A stretch of 64,000 nucleotides of DNA from CAG-103 sp905215475 (GCA_905215475.1 CAJMPW010000001.1:124001-188000); one strand, 5' to 3'. Counted from the stretch's first letter, positions 15,381 to 24,446 are shown. Numbers and translations are program-made. Notes: generated from the letters alone by a model not told the origin.

Positions 15381-17792
15381 ATGCCAATGACCAATCAGAT
15401 TTCCCGCGACGAGCTGCGCAGCGCCATTGCCGACAAGCTCTGCGCACACTTCGGCGTCACGGCCGAGACCGCGACCGACGAGCAGGTCTTTCAGGCCGCG
15501 GCCATCGTCATCCGCGAGATCCTCTCGCGCCTGCACACGTTTGACAGCCGCACCGCGCCCGAGCGCGAGGTGCACTACCTGTCGATGGAGTTTCTCATGG
15601 GGCGCTCGCTGATGAAGGACGCCTTCAACCTCGGCATCGGCGACGCGCTCACCGGCGCGCTCGAGGATCTCGGCCGCAGCGCCGCCGATATTTTTGAGAC
15701 CGAGCCGGATGCCGGGCTCGGCAACGGCGGTCTCGGCCGCCTTGCCGCGTGCTACATGGACAGCCTTGCCACCGAGGGCATCCCCGCCACGGGCTACTCG
15801 CTGTGCTACGAGCTGGGCATTTTCCGGCAGCGCATCGTCGACGGCCGACAGACCGAGGTCGCGGACAACTGGCGCACCGCCGCCTCGAGCTGGCTCGTGC
15901 CGTGCCATGAGGACACGGTCGAGGTGCGCTTCGGCGGCCGCGTTGAGCCGCACTGGGACGCCTATGGCCACTACCACGGCGAGCTGCGCGGCTATGAGAG
16001 CGTGCTGGCCGTGCCGCGCGATATGCTCATCGCGCCGTATGGCGACGGGCGCGTCAACACGCTCCGCCTCTGGGAGGCGCACAGCCCGAACGATCTGGAT
16101 ATGTACCTCTTTGCCGCCGGCAGCTATGTCCAGAGTCTGGAGCAGCGCACGATGGCTGAGGTCATCACGAAGGTGCTCTACCCGGCGGACGACCACATCG
16201 AGGGCAAGACCCTGCGCATCCGCCAGCAGTATTTCTTCGTCTCCGCGACGGCGCAGAGCATCCTGCGCGCCCACCGCGCGCGCTACGGCACGGTGCGCAA
16301 CTTTGCCGAGCACCACGTCATCCAGATCAACGACACGCACCCGACGCTCATCATTCCCGAGCTCATGCGCCTGCTGCTCGATGAGGACGGTCTCGGCTGG
16401 GACGAGGCGTGGGCGATCGTCACCGCCTGCGTCAATTATACCAACCACACCGTCATGTCCGAGGCGCTCGAGACGTGGCCGCAGGGACTCATTCAGAGCC
16501 AGCTGCCGCGCGTGTGGGAGATCATCTGTGAGATCAACCGCCGCTGGTGCGACGACCTGCGCGCCCGCTTCGGCGACGATGCGCGCGTGGGGCGCAACCT
16601 CATCATCGCCGACGGCAGCGTGCACATGGCAAACCTCTGTCTCGCCGCGTGCAAGACCATTAACGGGGTCTCCGCCCTGCACGGGGAGATCCTGCGCCGC
16701 GACCTCTTCCGCGACGTCTGCGCGCTCGATCCGAGCCGCTTTACCTATGTCACCAACGGCATCGACCACCGCCGGTGGCTTGCCCAGTGCAACCCCGGTC
16801 TGCACGCGCTCGTGTGCGACGTGCTCGGCAGCGACGCGTATCTGCGCCATCCGGAGGAGCTCGCGGGGCTTGAGCGCGCGGTGCATGACCCTGCCGTGCT
16901 CGCGCGGCTCGAGGAGGTCAAGGCACTCAACAAGCAGCGGCTGGCCGCGTGGGTGTTCCGCACGGACGGCTTCTCGCTCAACAGCGATGCGATCCTTGAC
17001 GTGCAGGTCAAGCGCCTGCACGAGTATAAGCGCCAGCTTCTGTGCGCGATGCACATCACGCAGCTGCAGCTCATGCTGCACGATGATCCGGACCGGTCGT
17101 TCCAGCCGCGCACGTTCCTGTTTGCGGCCAAGGCTGCGCCCGGTTATGCGACGGCCAAGCGCATCATCCAGCTGCTGTGCTCGCTCGCGGCCGATGTGAA
17201 CAGCGACCCCGTCTGCCGCGGCAAGCTGCAGGTGTACTTTCTGCCGAACTACCGCGTCTCGGCTGCCGAGATGCTCATGCCCGCCGCGCAGGTGTCCGAG
17301 CAGATCTCGACCGCCGGCAAAGAGGCCAGCGGCACCGGCAACATGAAGCTCATGATGAACGGCGCCGTCACGATCGGCACGCTCGACGGCGCGAACGTCG
17401 AGATGTTCGAGCAGCTCGGTGCGGACAATATGTTCCTCTTCGGTCTGCACGCTGATGAGGCGCAGGCGCTGCGCGCCGCGGGCTACGACCCGCAGACCTA
17501 CGTCCGCCGCAGCCCGTGGCTGGGGCGCGTGCTCGAGCATATGAGCCGCGGCTATGCCGACGGCGAGAGCTATGCAGACCTTGTCGGCAGCCTGCTCTAC
17601 GGCGGCGACCCGTACCTGCTGCTCGCGGACTTTGACGACTATGCCGCCACGCACGAAAAGCTGTACGCGGCGATCGCCGACCCCGCCGAGCGCGCGCGGC
17701 TCTCGCTCGTGAACATCGCCCACAGCGGCATCTTCGCCGCCGACCGCGCCGTGCGCGAATACGCCGAGCGCATCTGGGGGGTGAACGTATGA
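15381..17792 (+). CDS. glgP: Glycogen/maltodextrin phosphorylase
   Basis: An 803-residue PLP enzyme that removes glucose 1-phosphate units from glycogen. Seen: VHYLSMEFLMGRSL, ETEPDAGLGNGGLGRLAAC, HVIQINDTHPT, and the PLP-lysine region EASGTGNMKLMMNGAVTIG followed by TLDGANVEM. The length is normal for bacterial enzymes. AAAGGAAG precedes the ATG; a second in-frame ATG two codons on is an alternative. It lies 36 nt after glgD, so synthesis and breakdown genes share one transcript. Its 3' end overlaps the PfkB kinase by 4 nt. Confidence 0.97.
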   Translation: MPMTNQISRDELRSAIADKLCAHFGVTAETATDEQVFQAAAIVIREILSRLHTFDSRTAPEREVHYLSMEFLMGRSLMKDAFNLGIGDALTGALEDLGRSAADIFETEPDAGLGNGGLGRLAACYMDSLATEGIPATGYSLCYELGIFRQRIVDGRQTEVADNWRTAASSWLVPCHEDTVEVRFGGRVEPHWDAYGHYHGELRGYESVLAVPRDMLIAPYGDGRVNTLRLWEAHSPNDLDMYLFAAGSYVQSLEQRTMAEVITKVLYPADDHIEGKTLRIRQQYFFVSATAQSILRAHRARYGTVRNFAEHHVIQINDTHPTLIIPELMRLLLDEDGLGWDEAWAIVTACVNYTNHTVMSEALETWPQGLIQSQLPRVWEIICEINRRWCDDLRARFGDDARVGRNLIIADGSVHMANLCLAACKTINGVSALHGEILRRDLFRDVCALDPSRFTYVTNGIDHRRWLAQCNPGLHALVCDVLGSDAYLRHPEELAGLERAVHDPAVLARLEEVKALNKQRLAAWVFRTDGFSLNSDAILDVQVKRLHEYKRQLLCAMHITQLQLMLHDDPDRSFQPRTFLFAAKAAPGYATAKRIIQLLCSLAADVNSDPVCRGKLQVYFLPNYRVSAAEMLMPAAQVSEQISTAGKEASGTGNMKLMMNGAVTIGTLDGANVEMFEQLGADNMFLFGLHADEAQALRAAGYDPQTYVRRSPWLGRVLEHMSRGYADGESYADLVGSLLYGGDPYLLLADFDDYAATHEKLYAAIADPAERARLSLVNIAHSGIFAADRAVREYAERIWGVNV

Positions 17793-18673
17793 GCGGCTAT
17801 GTTTGCGTCGTCGGCGCGGTGAACCTCGACATCTGCGGCCGCCCGGAGCGTAAGCTCATCTTCCGGGACTCCAATCCCGGCACGGTCACGCTCACGCCCG
17901 GCGGCGTCGGGCGCAACATCGCGCACGATCTGCGTCTGCTCGGCGCGGAGGTGAAATTTTTCACCGCCTTCGGCGGCGACTCGCACGCGCTGCTCCTGCG
18001 CGGAGACTGCGTGCGCCTCGGCATGGATCTCGGCTGCGCGCTCGACGTGCCCGACGGACGCACGTCGACGTATCTGTACATCACGGACGAGCGCGGCGAG
18101 ATGCAGCTCGGCCTGTCCGATACGGACATCTCCGCCGCCATCACGCCGGACTATCTGGGCCACCATCTGGATGTGCTCAACGATGCGGCCGCCGTCGTCA
18201 TCGACGGCAACCTGACGAGCGAGACCATCACGTGGCTGGGCAAACACTGCACGGCGCCGCTTTTTGCCGACCCCGTCTCCGTCACAAAGGCGGAGCGGAT
18301 GCGCGCCGCGCTCGGCGCGCTGCACACGTTCAAGCCCAACCTCACCGAGGGGCAGAACCTCACGGGCGAGTCCACGCCTGAGGGCGTGGTCGCGGCGCTG
18401 CTGGCTCAGGGGGTGCAGCGCGTGTTTCTGAGCATGGGCGCCGAGGGCATCCTTGCCGGAACGCGCGGTGAAACGGTGTATCTGCCGTGCCTGCCCACCC
18501 GCATGGTCAACACGACCGGCGGCGGCGATGCGGTCATGGCGGCGCTTGTCTGGGCGTATCTCGCGGGGCTCGACCTGCGTGAGAGCGCGGCGGCCGCGCT
18601 GCGCGCCGGCAAGGCCACGGTCGAATATCCCGGCACGAACAACCCCGACCTCGGCGTGCTCGTCCACGGCTGA
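17789..18673 (+). CDS. PfkB-family carbohydrate/nucleoside kinase
   Basis: A 294-residue ribokinase-fold enzyme that phosphorylates a sugar or nucleoside with ATP. The N-terminal glycine motif is TPGGVGRNIAHDL (near residue 36). The C-terminal catalytic motif is NTTGGGDAVMAAL, in which the usual GAGD is GGGD with the base aspartate kept. The N-terminus VVGAVNLDICGRP resembles pseudouridine kinases, but the substrate cannot be fixed from sequence alone. It overlaps glgP (ATGA) and closes the operon before a strong terminator. Confidence 0.85.
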   Translation: MSGYVCVVGAVNLDICGRPERKLIFRDSNPGTVTLTPGGVGRNIAHDLRLLGAEVKFFTAFGGDSHALLLRGDCVRLGMDLGCALDVPDGRTSTYLYITDERGEMQLGLSDTDISAAITPDYLGHHLDVLNDAAAVVIDGNLTSETITWLGKHCTAPLFADPVSVTKAERMRAALGALHTFKPNLTEGQNLTGESTPEGVVAALLAQGVQRVFLSMGAEGILAGTRGETVYLPCLPTRMVNTTGGGDAVMAALVWAYLAGLDLRESAAAALRAGKATVEYPGTNNPDLGVLVHG

Positions 18674-18687
18674 GGGCAGAAAACACA

Positions 18688-18724
18688 AGAAGCAGGCTTC
18701 CGGTTTCGGAAGCCTGCTTCTGTT
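18688..18724. terminator. Bidirectional terminator between the glg operon and feoB
   Basis: A perfect 14-bp stem (18689-18702 with 18707-18720), GTTT loop. The plus-strand 3' side is T-rich only briefly; the minus side gives TTGTGTTTT. It abuts the end of feoB. Confidence 0.75.
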
Positions 18725-20688
18725 CATATGTGCACGGCGATGCGGTACACGAGCGCCGCCGCGCACCATGCCGCTGCGCAATATCCCGCCGCCGCTGCAA
18801 GCGCAGCGAGTCTGCTGCCGAGCTCCTGGCGCATGGCCGCCTGCGCCGCCATGCACGGCGCATACAGTGCCGTGAACACGAGAAAGCTCGCGGCGGCCGC
18901 CGGGGAGAACACCTGCGGCAGCGCTGCCGTCAGCTCGCCGCCGAGCAGCACGCTGAGCGTGGACAGCACCGTCTCCTTGGCCAGCAGCCCGGTCACGAGC
19001 GCGGTCGCGGCGCGCCAGTCGCCGAAGCCGAGCGGCGCAAACACCGGCGCGATCGCCTGTCCGATCGCGGCCAGCAGGCTCTCGTCGGCGCAGGCAGCCA
19101 CGCGCCACGCCGGGGTGAACGTGCGCAGCACCCATACGACCACGCTTGCCGCGAGGATGACCGTGAACGCCCGCGCGAGAAATTCCCGCGTCCGCTGCCA
19201 CATCCGCCGCAGCACGCTGCGTGCGTCCGGCCAGCGGTAGTCCGGCAGCTCCATGACAAAGGGCACTGCCGTCCGCTGCTGCCCCGTGCAGACGAGCAGC
19301 TTTGCCGCACCCACCGCCGTCCCGATGCCGAGCGCGTACAGCGCCAGAAACACCAAGGCGCTGCGCTGTGGGAAAAATGCGGCGGCAAAGGCCGCGTACA
19401 CCGGCGTTTTTGCGCTGCAGCTCATCCACGGTGTGAGCAGGATCGTCAGCGTCCGGCTGCGCTGCGCGGGCAGCGTGCGCGCGGCGAGCACTGCCGGTAC
19501 GCTGCACCCGAAGCCCAGCAGCAGCGGCACGGCACTCTGTCCGCTCAGCCCCAGGCGCCGCAGCGGACTGTCCATGACGAAGGCCACACGCGCGAGATAG
19601 CCCGTGTCCTCCAGCAGGGAGAGAAAGAAAAACAGCGCCAGGATCACCGGCGCGAATGCCGCCACGCTCCCCACGCCTGCAAACACGCCCTCGCGCACCA
19701 GCGCGCGCAGCAGCGGCCTTGCGTCCAGCGCCAAAAGCGCGCCGTCCGCCGCGTCTGCGAGCCATGCGATGACGCGCGCGAGCATTTGGCTCAGACACGG
19801 GCCGACGATGTGAAACGTCAGGCAGAACACGCTGCCGAGCAGTACCGCCATTGCGGGGTAGGCCGTATACCGCCCCGTGAGCACGCGGTCGATACGCGCG
19901 CTGCGCCGGTGCTCGGGCAGCGCCTGCGGCAGGGTGAAAAACCGCGTCAGCCTGTCCACCTGCGCAAAGCGCGCCGTGGGCAGCGCATCGCCGCGCGTGA
20001 GTCCGGTCTCGCGCTCCATACGCGCGGCGGCCTGCCGTGCCGCCTCCGGTGCGTGATCGCCGTGTGCACTGTCGAGCCACTGCGTCGCCGCGAACACAGG
20101 CGGCAGACCCGCCCTGCGCGCCTCGTCTGCAAGCACCCGGGCGAGCGTGCGCACGCAGCTTTGCACCGCGCCCGGAGCCAGCGCGCGCCACGGATCGGGC
20201 GGCGCACCCTGCGCCGCGCGCACGGCAGCGTCGAGCAGGGTGTCCAGTCCCTCACCCAGCGCCGCGCTCACCGGCACGACCGGGATGCCCAGCGCCTGCG
20301 CCAGCCCCGCCGTGTCCACCGCGCCGCCGCCTGCGCGCAGCGCATCCATCACGTTCAGCGCCAGCACGACCGGAACGCCCAGCTCCAGCAGCTGCAGCGT
20401 CAGATACAGACTGCGCGCCGGGCACGTCGCGTCCGCGATGCTGATGACCGCGTCCGGCTCACCGCCGAGCAGATACGCGCGCGTGACGCGCTCCTCGTCC
20501 GAGAAGGGGCGCAGCGCATACACCCCCGGCAGGTCGACGAGCGTCACGTCCGGCCGCGCGCGGCACACGGCCTCGCTGCGTGTGACGGTCACGCCCGGGA
20601 AGTTGCCCGTGCGCGCATTCGCCCCGGTGAGCGCGTTGAAGAGCGTCGTCTTGCCGCAGTTTGGATTTCCTGCGAGCGCGAGGATCAT
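18724..20688 (-). CDS. feoB: Ferrous iron transport protein B
   Basis: About 654 residues: an N-terminal G domain fused to a polytopic membrane domain that imports Fe(II). G-protein motifs: GNPNCGKTTLFN (residues 7-18), GNFPGVTV, DLPGVY, and NVMD. A helical GDI-like segment follows, then about 8-10 membrane helices with the duplicated gate motifs (LLGFGCSVPAVLAAR and LLAKETVLSTL). I start it at 20688 because GGAGG lies 7-8 nt before that ATG; the ATG at 20694 is too close to it. No feoA lies nearby, which is unusual. Two short GC hairpins separate it from the next gene. Confidence 0.93.
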   Translation of the reverse strand: MILALAGNPNCGKTTLFNALTGANARTGNFPGVTVTRSEAVCRARPDVTLVDLPGVYALRPFSDEERVTRAYLLGGEPDAVISIADATCPARSLYLTLQLLELGVPVVLALNVMDALRAGGGAVDTAGLAQALGIPVVPVSAALGEGLDTLLDAAVRAAQGAPPDPWRALAPGAVQSCVRTLARVLADEARRAGLPPVFAATQWLDSAHGDHAPEAARQAAARMERETGLTRGDALPTARFAQVDRLTRFFTLPQALPEHRRSARIDRVLTGRYTAYPAMAVLLGSVFCLTFHIVGPCLSQMLARVIAWLADAADGALLALDARPLLRALVREGVFAGVGSVAAFAPVILALFFFLSLLEDTGYLARVAFVMDSPLRRLGLSGQSAVPLLLGFGCSVPAVLAARTLPAQRSRTLTILLTPWMSCSAKTPVYAAFAAAFFPQRSALVFLALYALGIGTAVGAAKLLVCTGQQRTAVPFVMELPDYRWPDARSVLRRMWQRTREFLARAFTVILAASVVVWVLRTFTPAWRVAACADESLLAAIGQAIAPVFAPLGFGDWRAATALVTGLLAKETVLSTLSVLLGGELTAALPQVFSPAAAASFLVFTALYAPCMAAQAAMRQELGSRLAALAAAAGYCAAAWCAAALVYRIAVHI

Positions 20689-20788
20689 GGCCATGCCTCC
20701 TTTCCCGGATGGCACAGCTTATGCGCAGACAAAAAGCGGTAGACTTGTACACGCGCGGGATGGTAAAATAAAGCTGCGGCAAAAAAAT

Positions 20789-20808
20789 GCCGCCCGTGAT
20801 CGGGCGGC
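20789..20808 (-). terminator. Hairpin with minus-strand T-tract
   Basis: GCCGCCCG/CGGGCGGC stem with TGAT loop; the minus strand continues as ATTTTTTTG, a good terminator layout. It lies about 100 nt upstream of feoB and would stop read-through from the upstream small gene. The rest of 20716-20944 shows nothing I can call. Confidence 0.6.
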
Positions 20809-20944
20809 GTGCGTTTTGCTGAGATGATGCGATTCCGGGCAGGATGACAGAGCAGCGGGGGCGCTCGAGGGGGCGAAGGGCCCGCCTCGAATGCAATCTG
20901 ATTGCTGCCTGTGCGCGGATCTATCCGGGCACAGACAGCAAAAT

Positions 20945-20962
20945 GCCGCCCTTTTGGGCGGC
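20945..20962 (-). terminator. Terminator of the small hypothetical gene
   Basis: GCCGCCC/GGGCGGC stem with TTTT/AAAA loop, followed on the minus strand by ATTTTGC. It starts 11 nt after the stop codon and is nearly identical in stem to the hairpin at 20789-20808. Confidence 0.65.
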
Positions 20963-20973
20963 AAAGGTTTGCT

Positions 20974-21288
20974 TTAGCGGTAGGTGGCGGCGCAGTCGCA
21001 GATGTGCACGTCGACGCCCTTGCTGGCGGCGAAATCGTTGAGCTTGCTCATGAGCTTCTCGCGGTTGGCATTGACGATCTTCGTGGCCAGACGCTGCTTT
21101 TGATCCTGCGACATGGTGCGCAGAATGCCCTTGACGATGCGTGCCGAGGCCTCGGGCGTGTTGCACGCGAGCTTGAGCACGGGGTTGATGCTGCCGCTCT
21201 GGCTCAGTGCCTCGAGCACGAGCGGGAGCTGGGAATCGAGCTTATCAGTGTAGTCCAGACTCTCGATCCGGAAAGTAACTTCGATCAT
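20974..21288 (-). CDS. Small conserved-looking hypothetical protein
   Basis: A 104-residue soluble protein that I do not recognise. It begins MIEVTFRIESLDY, is mostly helical in character, and has a basic middle (QDQKQRLATKIVNANREKL) and a C-terminus with two cysteines (HICDCAATYR). The start is set by AAAGGAG about 8 nt upstream. A TATAAT and a perfect 12-bp palindrome lie between promoter and start. It is monocistronic with its own terminator. Codon use resembles the neighbours, so I take it as a genuine gene; function unknown. Confidence 0.7.
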   Translation of the reverse strand: MIEVTFRIESLDYTDKLDSQLPLVLEALSQSGSINPVLKLACNTPEASARIVKGILRTMSQDQKQRLATKIVNANREKLMSKLNDFAASKGVDVHICDCAATYR

Positions 21289-21304
21289 GATAAAAACTCC
21301 TTTA

Positions 21305-21333
21305 ATGTATATACATGAATGGGCAGCATTATA
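21305..21333 (-). promoter_or_regulatory. Promoter -10 with adjacent 12-bp palindrome
   Basis: TATAAT on the minus strand (21333-21328), then a perfect palindrome ATGTATATACAT (21305-21316) placed about +5 to +16 relative to the expected start, and the ribosome site. This is a plausible repressor operator; no -35 is convincing. Confidence 0.5.
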
Positions 21334-21415
21334 GCAGAAACTTTTTGCGATTTCCACCGTTGCGGCACAAAAAAGCTGACAACATTTCCACAATCACACG
21401 CAGGAGGTGACCCGG

Positions 21416-22591
21416 ATGTACGATAACGATCACTTGGATGCGCAATGGCTGCGTCAAACGCCGCCGCCGCGCCGCCGCGGTGCGGGCTGCGGGCTGACGC
21501 TGCTGCTGGTGCTGCTGCTCGTGCTGGCGGGCGCGATGTTTTATCCGCGCATCCGCGCGCAGCTCACACCGGTGCAGCAGGTGCAGATCCAGCGGGAGTC
21601 GTCCGTCCTGCCGGACACTGCGCCGAACTGCGGCGCGAACCCACGCGCTGCCGCCGTGCTGCACAAGGCGATGCGCGAGCAGACGGACGCGGTCGTCTAC
21701 GGCTGCGATGCCGACACGCTCACCGCCTGCCTGCGCGAGCTGCTCGACGATCCGGAGCTCTGGGTGCGGTCCTACCGCTACACGGTGTACGGCGGGGCGA
21801 ATGCGCACATCACCGTTGCGTTCGACTGGGTCTATCCCGATGACGGTCCGGCGCGCCGCGCGCAGCTTGCGCAGACGGCAGACGGTCTGCTTGCCGCCGC
21901 CCCGGCAGGGGACTACGAGCGCGCGCTGTATCTCTACGACTGGCTGCTCACGCACGTCGCCTACACCGAGCGCGAGACGTATGACCAGACGGCCTATGCC
22001 GCCCTCTGCGAGGGGCAGGCCGTCTGCGGCGGCATTGCCGATGCGTATGTCTATCTGCTCGAGCGCGGCGGCATCCCGGCGCGCACTGTCACGGGCACGT
22101 CCGTGTCCTCCGACGGCACGAGCGAGCGCCACGCATGGGTCGCAGCCGAGCTCGACGGCGCGGTCTACTACTTTGACCCCACGTGGGATCTGCAGGACGA
22201 AGGGAGCGCGGAGGCACTGCCGGACTATCTCAGCCACACGTGGTTCGCGCTCACGGCGGCGCGCATGGCCGTGCGCCACACGCCGGATGCGCCCGAACTC
22301 TGGCCGGACAGCCGCGCAAATGCCGATAATTACTACGTCCGCAGCGGTTATACGGCGGCGGAGGCGACCGTCGCCGCGGCGGCTGCCGCCGTGCGCAGCC
22401 AATGGGAGGATGGGCGCGCCGTGCTGGAGTTTCGCTGCGAGTCGCCGGAGGTCTATGATGAGATGCGCGCGCTGCTCTTTGACCGCGAGCGCCTGTGGGA
22501 TGTCTACCGCGCGCTCGGAAGCCGCGCCGCCTCATCGGGCTATCAGTGCGTGGACGACCAGCAGATCATCCGCCTCATACCCAGACGATAA
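21416..22591 (+). CDS. Membrane-anchored transglutaminase-like protein
   Basis: About 391 residues. The N-terminus is a proline/arginine-rich cytosolic stretch followed by one membrane helix (about residues 25-43, rich in Leu/Val), leaving most of the protein outside the cell. The outer part is a transglutaminase-like cysteine-peptidase domain with a complete triad: Cys in EGQAVCGGIADAY (near 203), His in SERHAWVAAEL (near 239) and Asp in YYFDPTWD (near 255). AGGAGGTGA precedes the ATG at 21416. Such proteins in clostridia are thought to act on cell-wall or peptide substrates; the substrate here is unknown. Confidence 0.85.
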   Translation: MYDNDHLDAQWLRQTPPPRRRGAGCGLTLLLVLLLVLAGAMFYPRIRAQLTPVQQVQIQRESSVLPDTAPNCGANPRAAAVLHKAMREQTDAVVYGCDADTLTACLRELLDDPELWVRSYRYTVYGGANAHITVAFDWVYPDDGPARRAQLAQTADGLLAAAPAGDYERALYLYDWLLTHVAYTERETYDQTAYAALCEGQAVCGGIADAYVYLLERGGIPARTVTGTSVSSDGTSERHAWVAAELDGAVYYFDPTWDLQDEGSAEALPDYLSHTWFALTAARMAVRHTPDAPELWPDSRANADNYYVRSGYTAAEATVAAAAAAVRSQWEDGRAVLEFRCESPEVYDEMRALLFDRERLWDVYRALGSRAASSGYQCVDDQQIIRLIPRR

Positions 22592-22625
22592 GAAAACTGC
22601 ACGTCCGAGCGGGCGTGCAGTTTTT
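22592..22625. terminator. Bidirectional terminator between the transglutaminase gene and prfB
   Basis: AAACTGCACG (22593-22602) pairs with CGTGCAGTTT (22613-22622). T-runs are present on both strands. It lies immediately after one stop codon and 9 nt from the other. Confidence 0.8.
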
Positions 22626-22630
22626 CACGT

Positions 22631-23752
22631 TTATTTCGCTTCCTGGTCGGCGTTCATGCTCAGGTAGGCGTTGATGAAGCCGTCGATGTCGCCGTCCATG
22701 ACGGCCTGAATGTTTCCGTTTTCAAAGCCGGTGCGGTGGTCCTTGGCCAGCGTGTACGGCATGAACACGTACGAGCGGATCTGGCTGCCCCATTCGATCT
22801 TGAGCTGGACGCCCTTGATATCGGAGATCTTCTCCAGATGCTCGCGCTCCTTGATCTCGGCCAGACGCGCACGGAGCATATTCTTGCAGTTTTCGAGGTT
22901 CTGGAAGTGGCTGCGCTCGACCTGACTGGACACGACGATGCCGGTCGGGATGTGCGTCAGACGCACGGCGGACGAGGTCTTGTTGACCTTCTGACCGCCC
23001 GCACCGGACGAGCGGTACACGTCCATCTTGATGTCCTCGTCGCGCAGCTCGATCTCACTGTCCTCGGTGATCTCGGGCATGACCTCCACGGCGGCGAACG
23101 ACGTGTGGCGGCGGCCGGAGGCGTCGAACGGGCTGATGCGCACGAGACGGTGGATGCCGTTTTCGCTCTTGAGGAAGCCGTAGGCGTTCTCGCCCTCGAT
23201 CATGATGGTCGCGCTCTTGATGCCGGCCTCATCGCCGTCGAGATAGTCCATGAGCTTGACGGTGTAGCCGTGGCGCTCGGCCCACATGTTGTACATACGG
23301 TAGAGCATACTCGTCCAGTCCTGCGCCTCGGTGCCGCCGGCGCCGGCGTGGAAGGTGAGGATGGCGTTGTTCGTGTCATACTCGCCGGTCAGCAGCGTCT
23401 CGAGCCGCATGGATTCGAGCGTCTTCTCAAAGGACTGAAACTCGCTCTCAAGGTCGGGCAGCATCGAGTCGTCGTCCTCCTCGACGGCCATCTCGCACAT
23501 GGTCAGCATATCCTCCCATGCGCCGGTGAGCTTGGCGTAGCGCTCGAGCTTGTGCTTGAGCGTCTTGATGCGCTTTTGCACGCGCTGGCTGTTTTCGGTG
23601 TCGTTCCAGAAACCGTCCTGCGCGCTCTCCTCCTCGAGCTTTTCGACCTCGTTGCGCGCTTCGTCGAGATGCAGCGCGCCGCCCAGATCGTCCAGCGCCG
23701 GACGGAGGTTGTTGAGTTTGTTCTTGTATTCCTCAAATGCAATGGATGCCAT
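22631..23752 (-). CDS. prfB: Peptide chain release factor 2
   Basis: A 373-residue factor that ends translation at UGA and UAA. The anticodon-like SPF is at 207-209 (RISPFDASG) and the catalytic GGQ at 252-254 (SSGAGGQKVNKTS). The reading frame is continuous through the N-terminal region where many prfB genes carry a programmed +1 frameshift, so this copy lacks that autoregulation. The start at 23752 gives the usual MASIAFEEYKNKL-type N-terminus; the longer in-frame opening to 23974 has non-family sequence. A strong promoter lies directly upstream, so it need not depend on the dCMP deaminase gene 77 nt before it. Confidence 0.96.
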   Translation of the reverse strand: MASIAFEEYKNKLNNLRPALDDLGGALHLDEARNEVEKLEEESAQDGFWNDTENSQRVQKRIKTLKHKLERYAKLTGAWEDMLTMCEMAVEEDDDSMLPDLESEFQSFEKTLESMRLETLLTGEYDTNNAILTFHAGAGGTEAQDWTSMLYRMYNMWAERHGYTVKLMDYLDGDEAGIKSATIMIEGENAYGFLKSENGIHRLVRISPFDASGRRHTSFAAVEVMPEITEDSEIELRDEDIKMDVYRSSGAGGQKVNKTSSAVRLTHIPTGIVVSSQVERSHFQNLENCKNMLRARLAEIKEREHLEKISDIKGVQLKIEWGSQIRSYVFMPYTLAKDHRTGFENGNIQAVMDGDIDGFINAYLSMNADQEAK

Positions 23753-23788
23753 AGGTTGAATCCTGCCTTTTTTCAGTCTAACTTGCTT

Positions 23789-23817
23789 ATTATAATCAAA
23801 AAACACGCGCTTGTAAA
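23789..23817 (-). promoter_or_regulatory. Promoter of prfB
   Basis: Minus strand: TTTACA (23817-23812), 17-nt spacer, TATAAT (23794-23789), about 35 nt before the prfB start. It lies in the gap after the dCMP deaminase gene. Confidence 0.8.
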
Positions 23818-23829
23818 GAAAAACCGCGC

Positions 23830-24324
23830 TTATTCCGCCTCGGCCTTCGGCTGGATGGACTCGTCGTTGACGATCCAGTTTTGCACGTCGATGATCTCGA
23901 TGCCGTCGTCGCCGATGCGGTTGACGACGCGCGTGATGCCGGAGTTGATGATCATGCGCCGGCACATGGCGCACGAGGTCGTGTCGTGCAGCAGCTCGCC
24001 GTCGGCGGCGCTGCGCCCGACGAGGTAGAGCGTGCCGCCGATCATGTCGCGCCGCGCGGCGGAGATGATGGCGTTGGCCTCGGCGTGGACGCTGCGGCAG
24101 AGCTCGTAGCGCTGACCGCTCGGAATGTTGAGCTGCTCACGGTTGCAGTAGCCGAGCTGCGAGCAGTTGACGCGGCCGCGCGGCGCGCCGTTGTAGCCGG
24201 TGGAGAGGATCTCGTCGTTCTTGACGATGATCGCGCCGTATTTGCGCCGCAGGCAGGTCGAGCGGTCGAGCACCGCGTCGGCAATGTTGAGATAGTATTT
24301 GTCCTTGCTCATGCGCTGATCCAT
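23830..24324 (-). CDS. Deoxycytidylate (dCMP) deaminase family protein
   Basis: A 164-residue zinc enzyme that converts dCMP to dUMP for dTTP synthesis. The zinc/catalytic motif HAEANAI holds His80 and Glu82, and SCAMCRRM holds Cys118 and Cys121. The internal insert with extra cysteines (NCSQLGYCNREQLN) is typical of the dCMP deaminase/ComEB group and may bind a second zinc. The start at 24324 follows AGGAGG by 10 nt; the longer opening to 24390 runs through the promoter. Confidence 0.92.
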   Translation of the reverse strand: MDQRMSKDKYYLNIADAVLDRSTCLRRKYGAIIVKNDEILSTGYNGAPRGRVNCSQLGYCNREQLNIPSGQRYELCRSVHAEANAIISAARRDMIGGTLYLVGRSAADGELLHDTTSCAMCRRMIINSGITRVVNRIGDDGIEIIDVQNWIVNDESIQPKAEAE

Positions 24325-24361
24325 GTTGGACGCGCCTCCTTCGTATAATTTCCTATGATAT

Positions 24362-24390
24362 ATCATATCGGAAATGCTTCGCCGCGTCAA
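24362..24390 (-). promoter_or_regulatory. Promoter of the dCMP deaminase gene
   Basis: Minus strand: TTGACG (24390-24385), 17-nt spacer, TATGAT (24367-24362), about 38 nt before the start codon. Confidence 0.75.
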
Positions 24391-24446
24391 GAGCTGCGCT
24401 GGTATTCTGTGCGCGTGTGTGCTATACTGACCGGCGGGTGACGCTT

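Noticed and set aside
20719..20964. 81-codon minus-strand ORF between feoB and the small gene
   Set aside because: It runs through two terminator hairpins, has Ser/Arg/Pro-rich composition and lacks a ribosome site.
23753..23974. 74-residue N-terminal extension of prfB
   Set aside because: The extension is His/Arg-rich, overlaps the dCMP deaminase gene and the prfB promoter, and is not part of any RF2.
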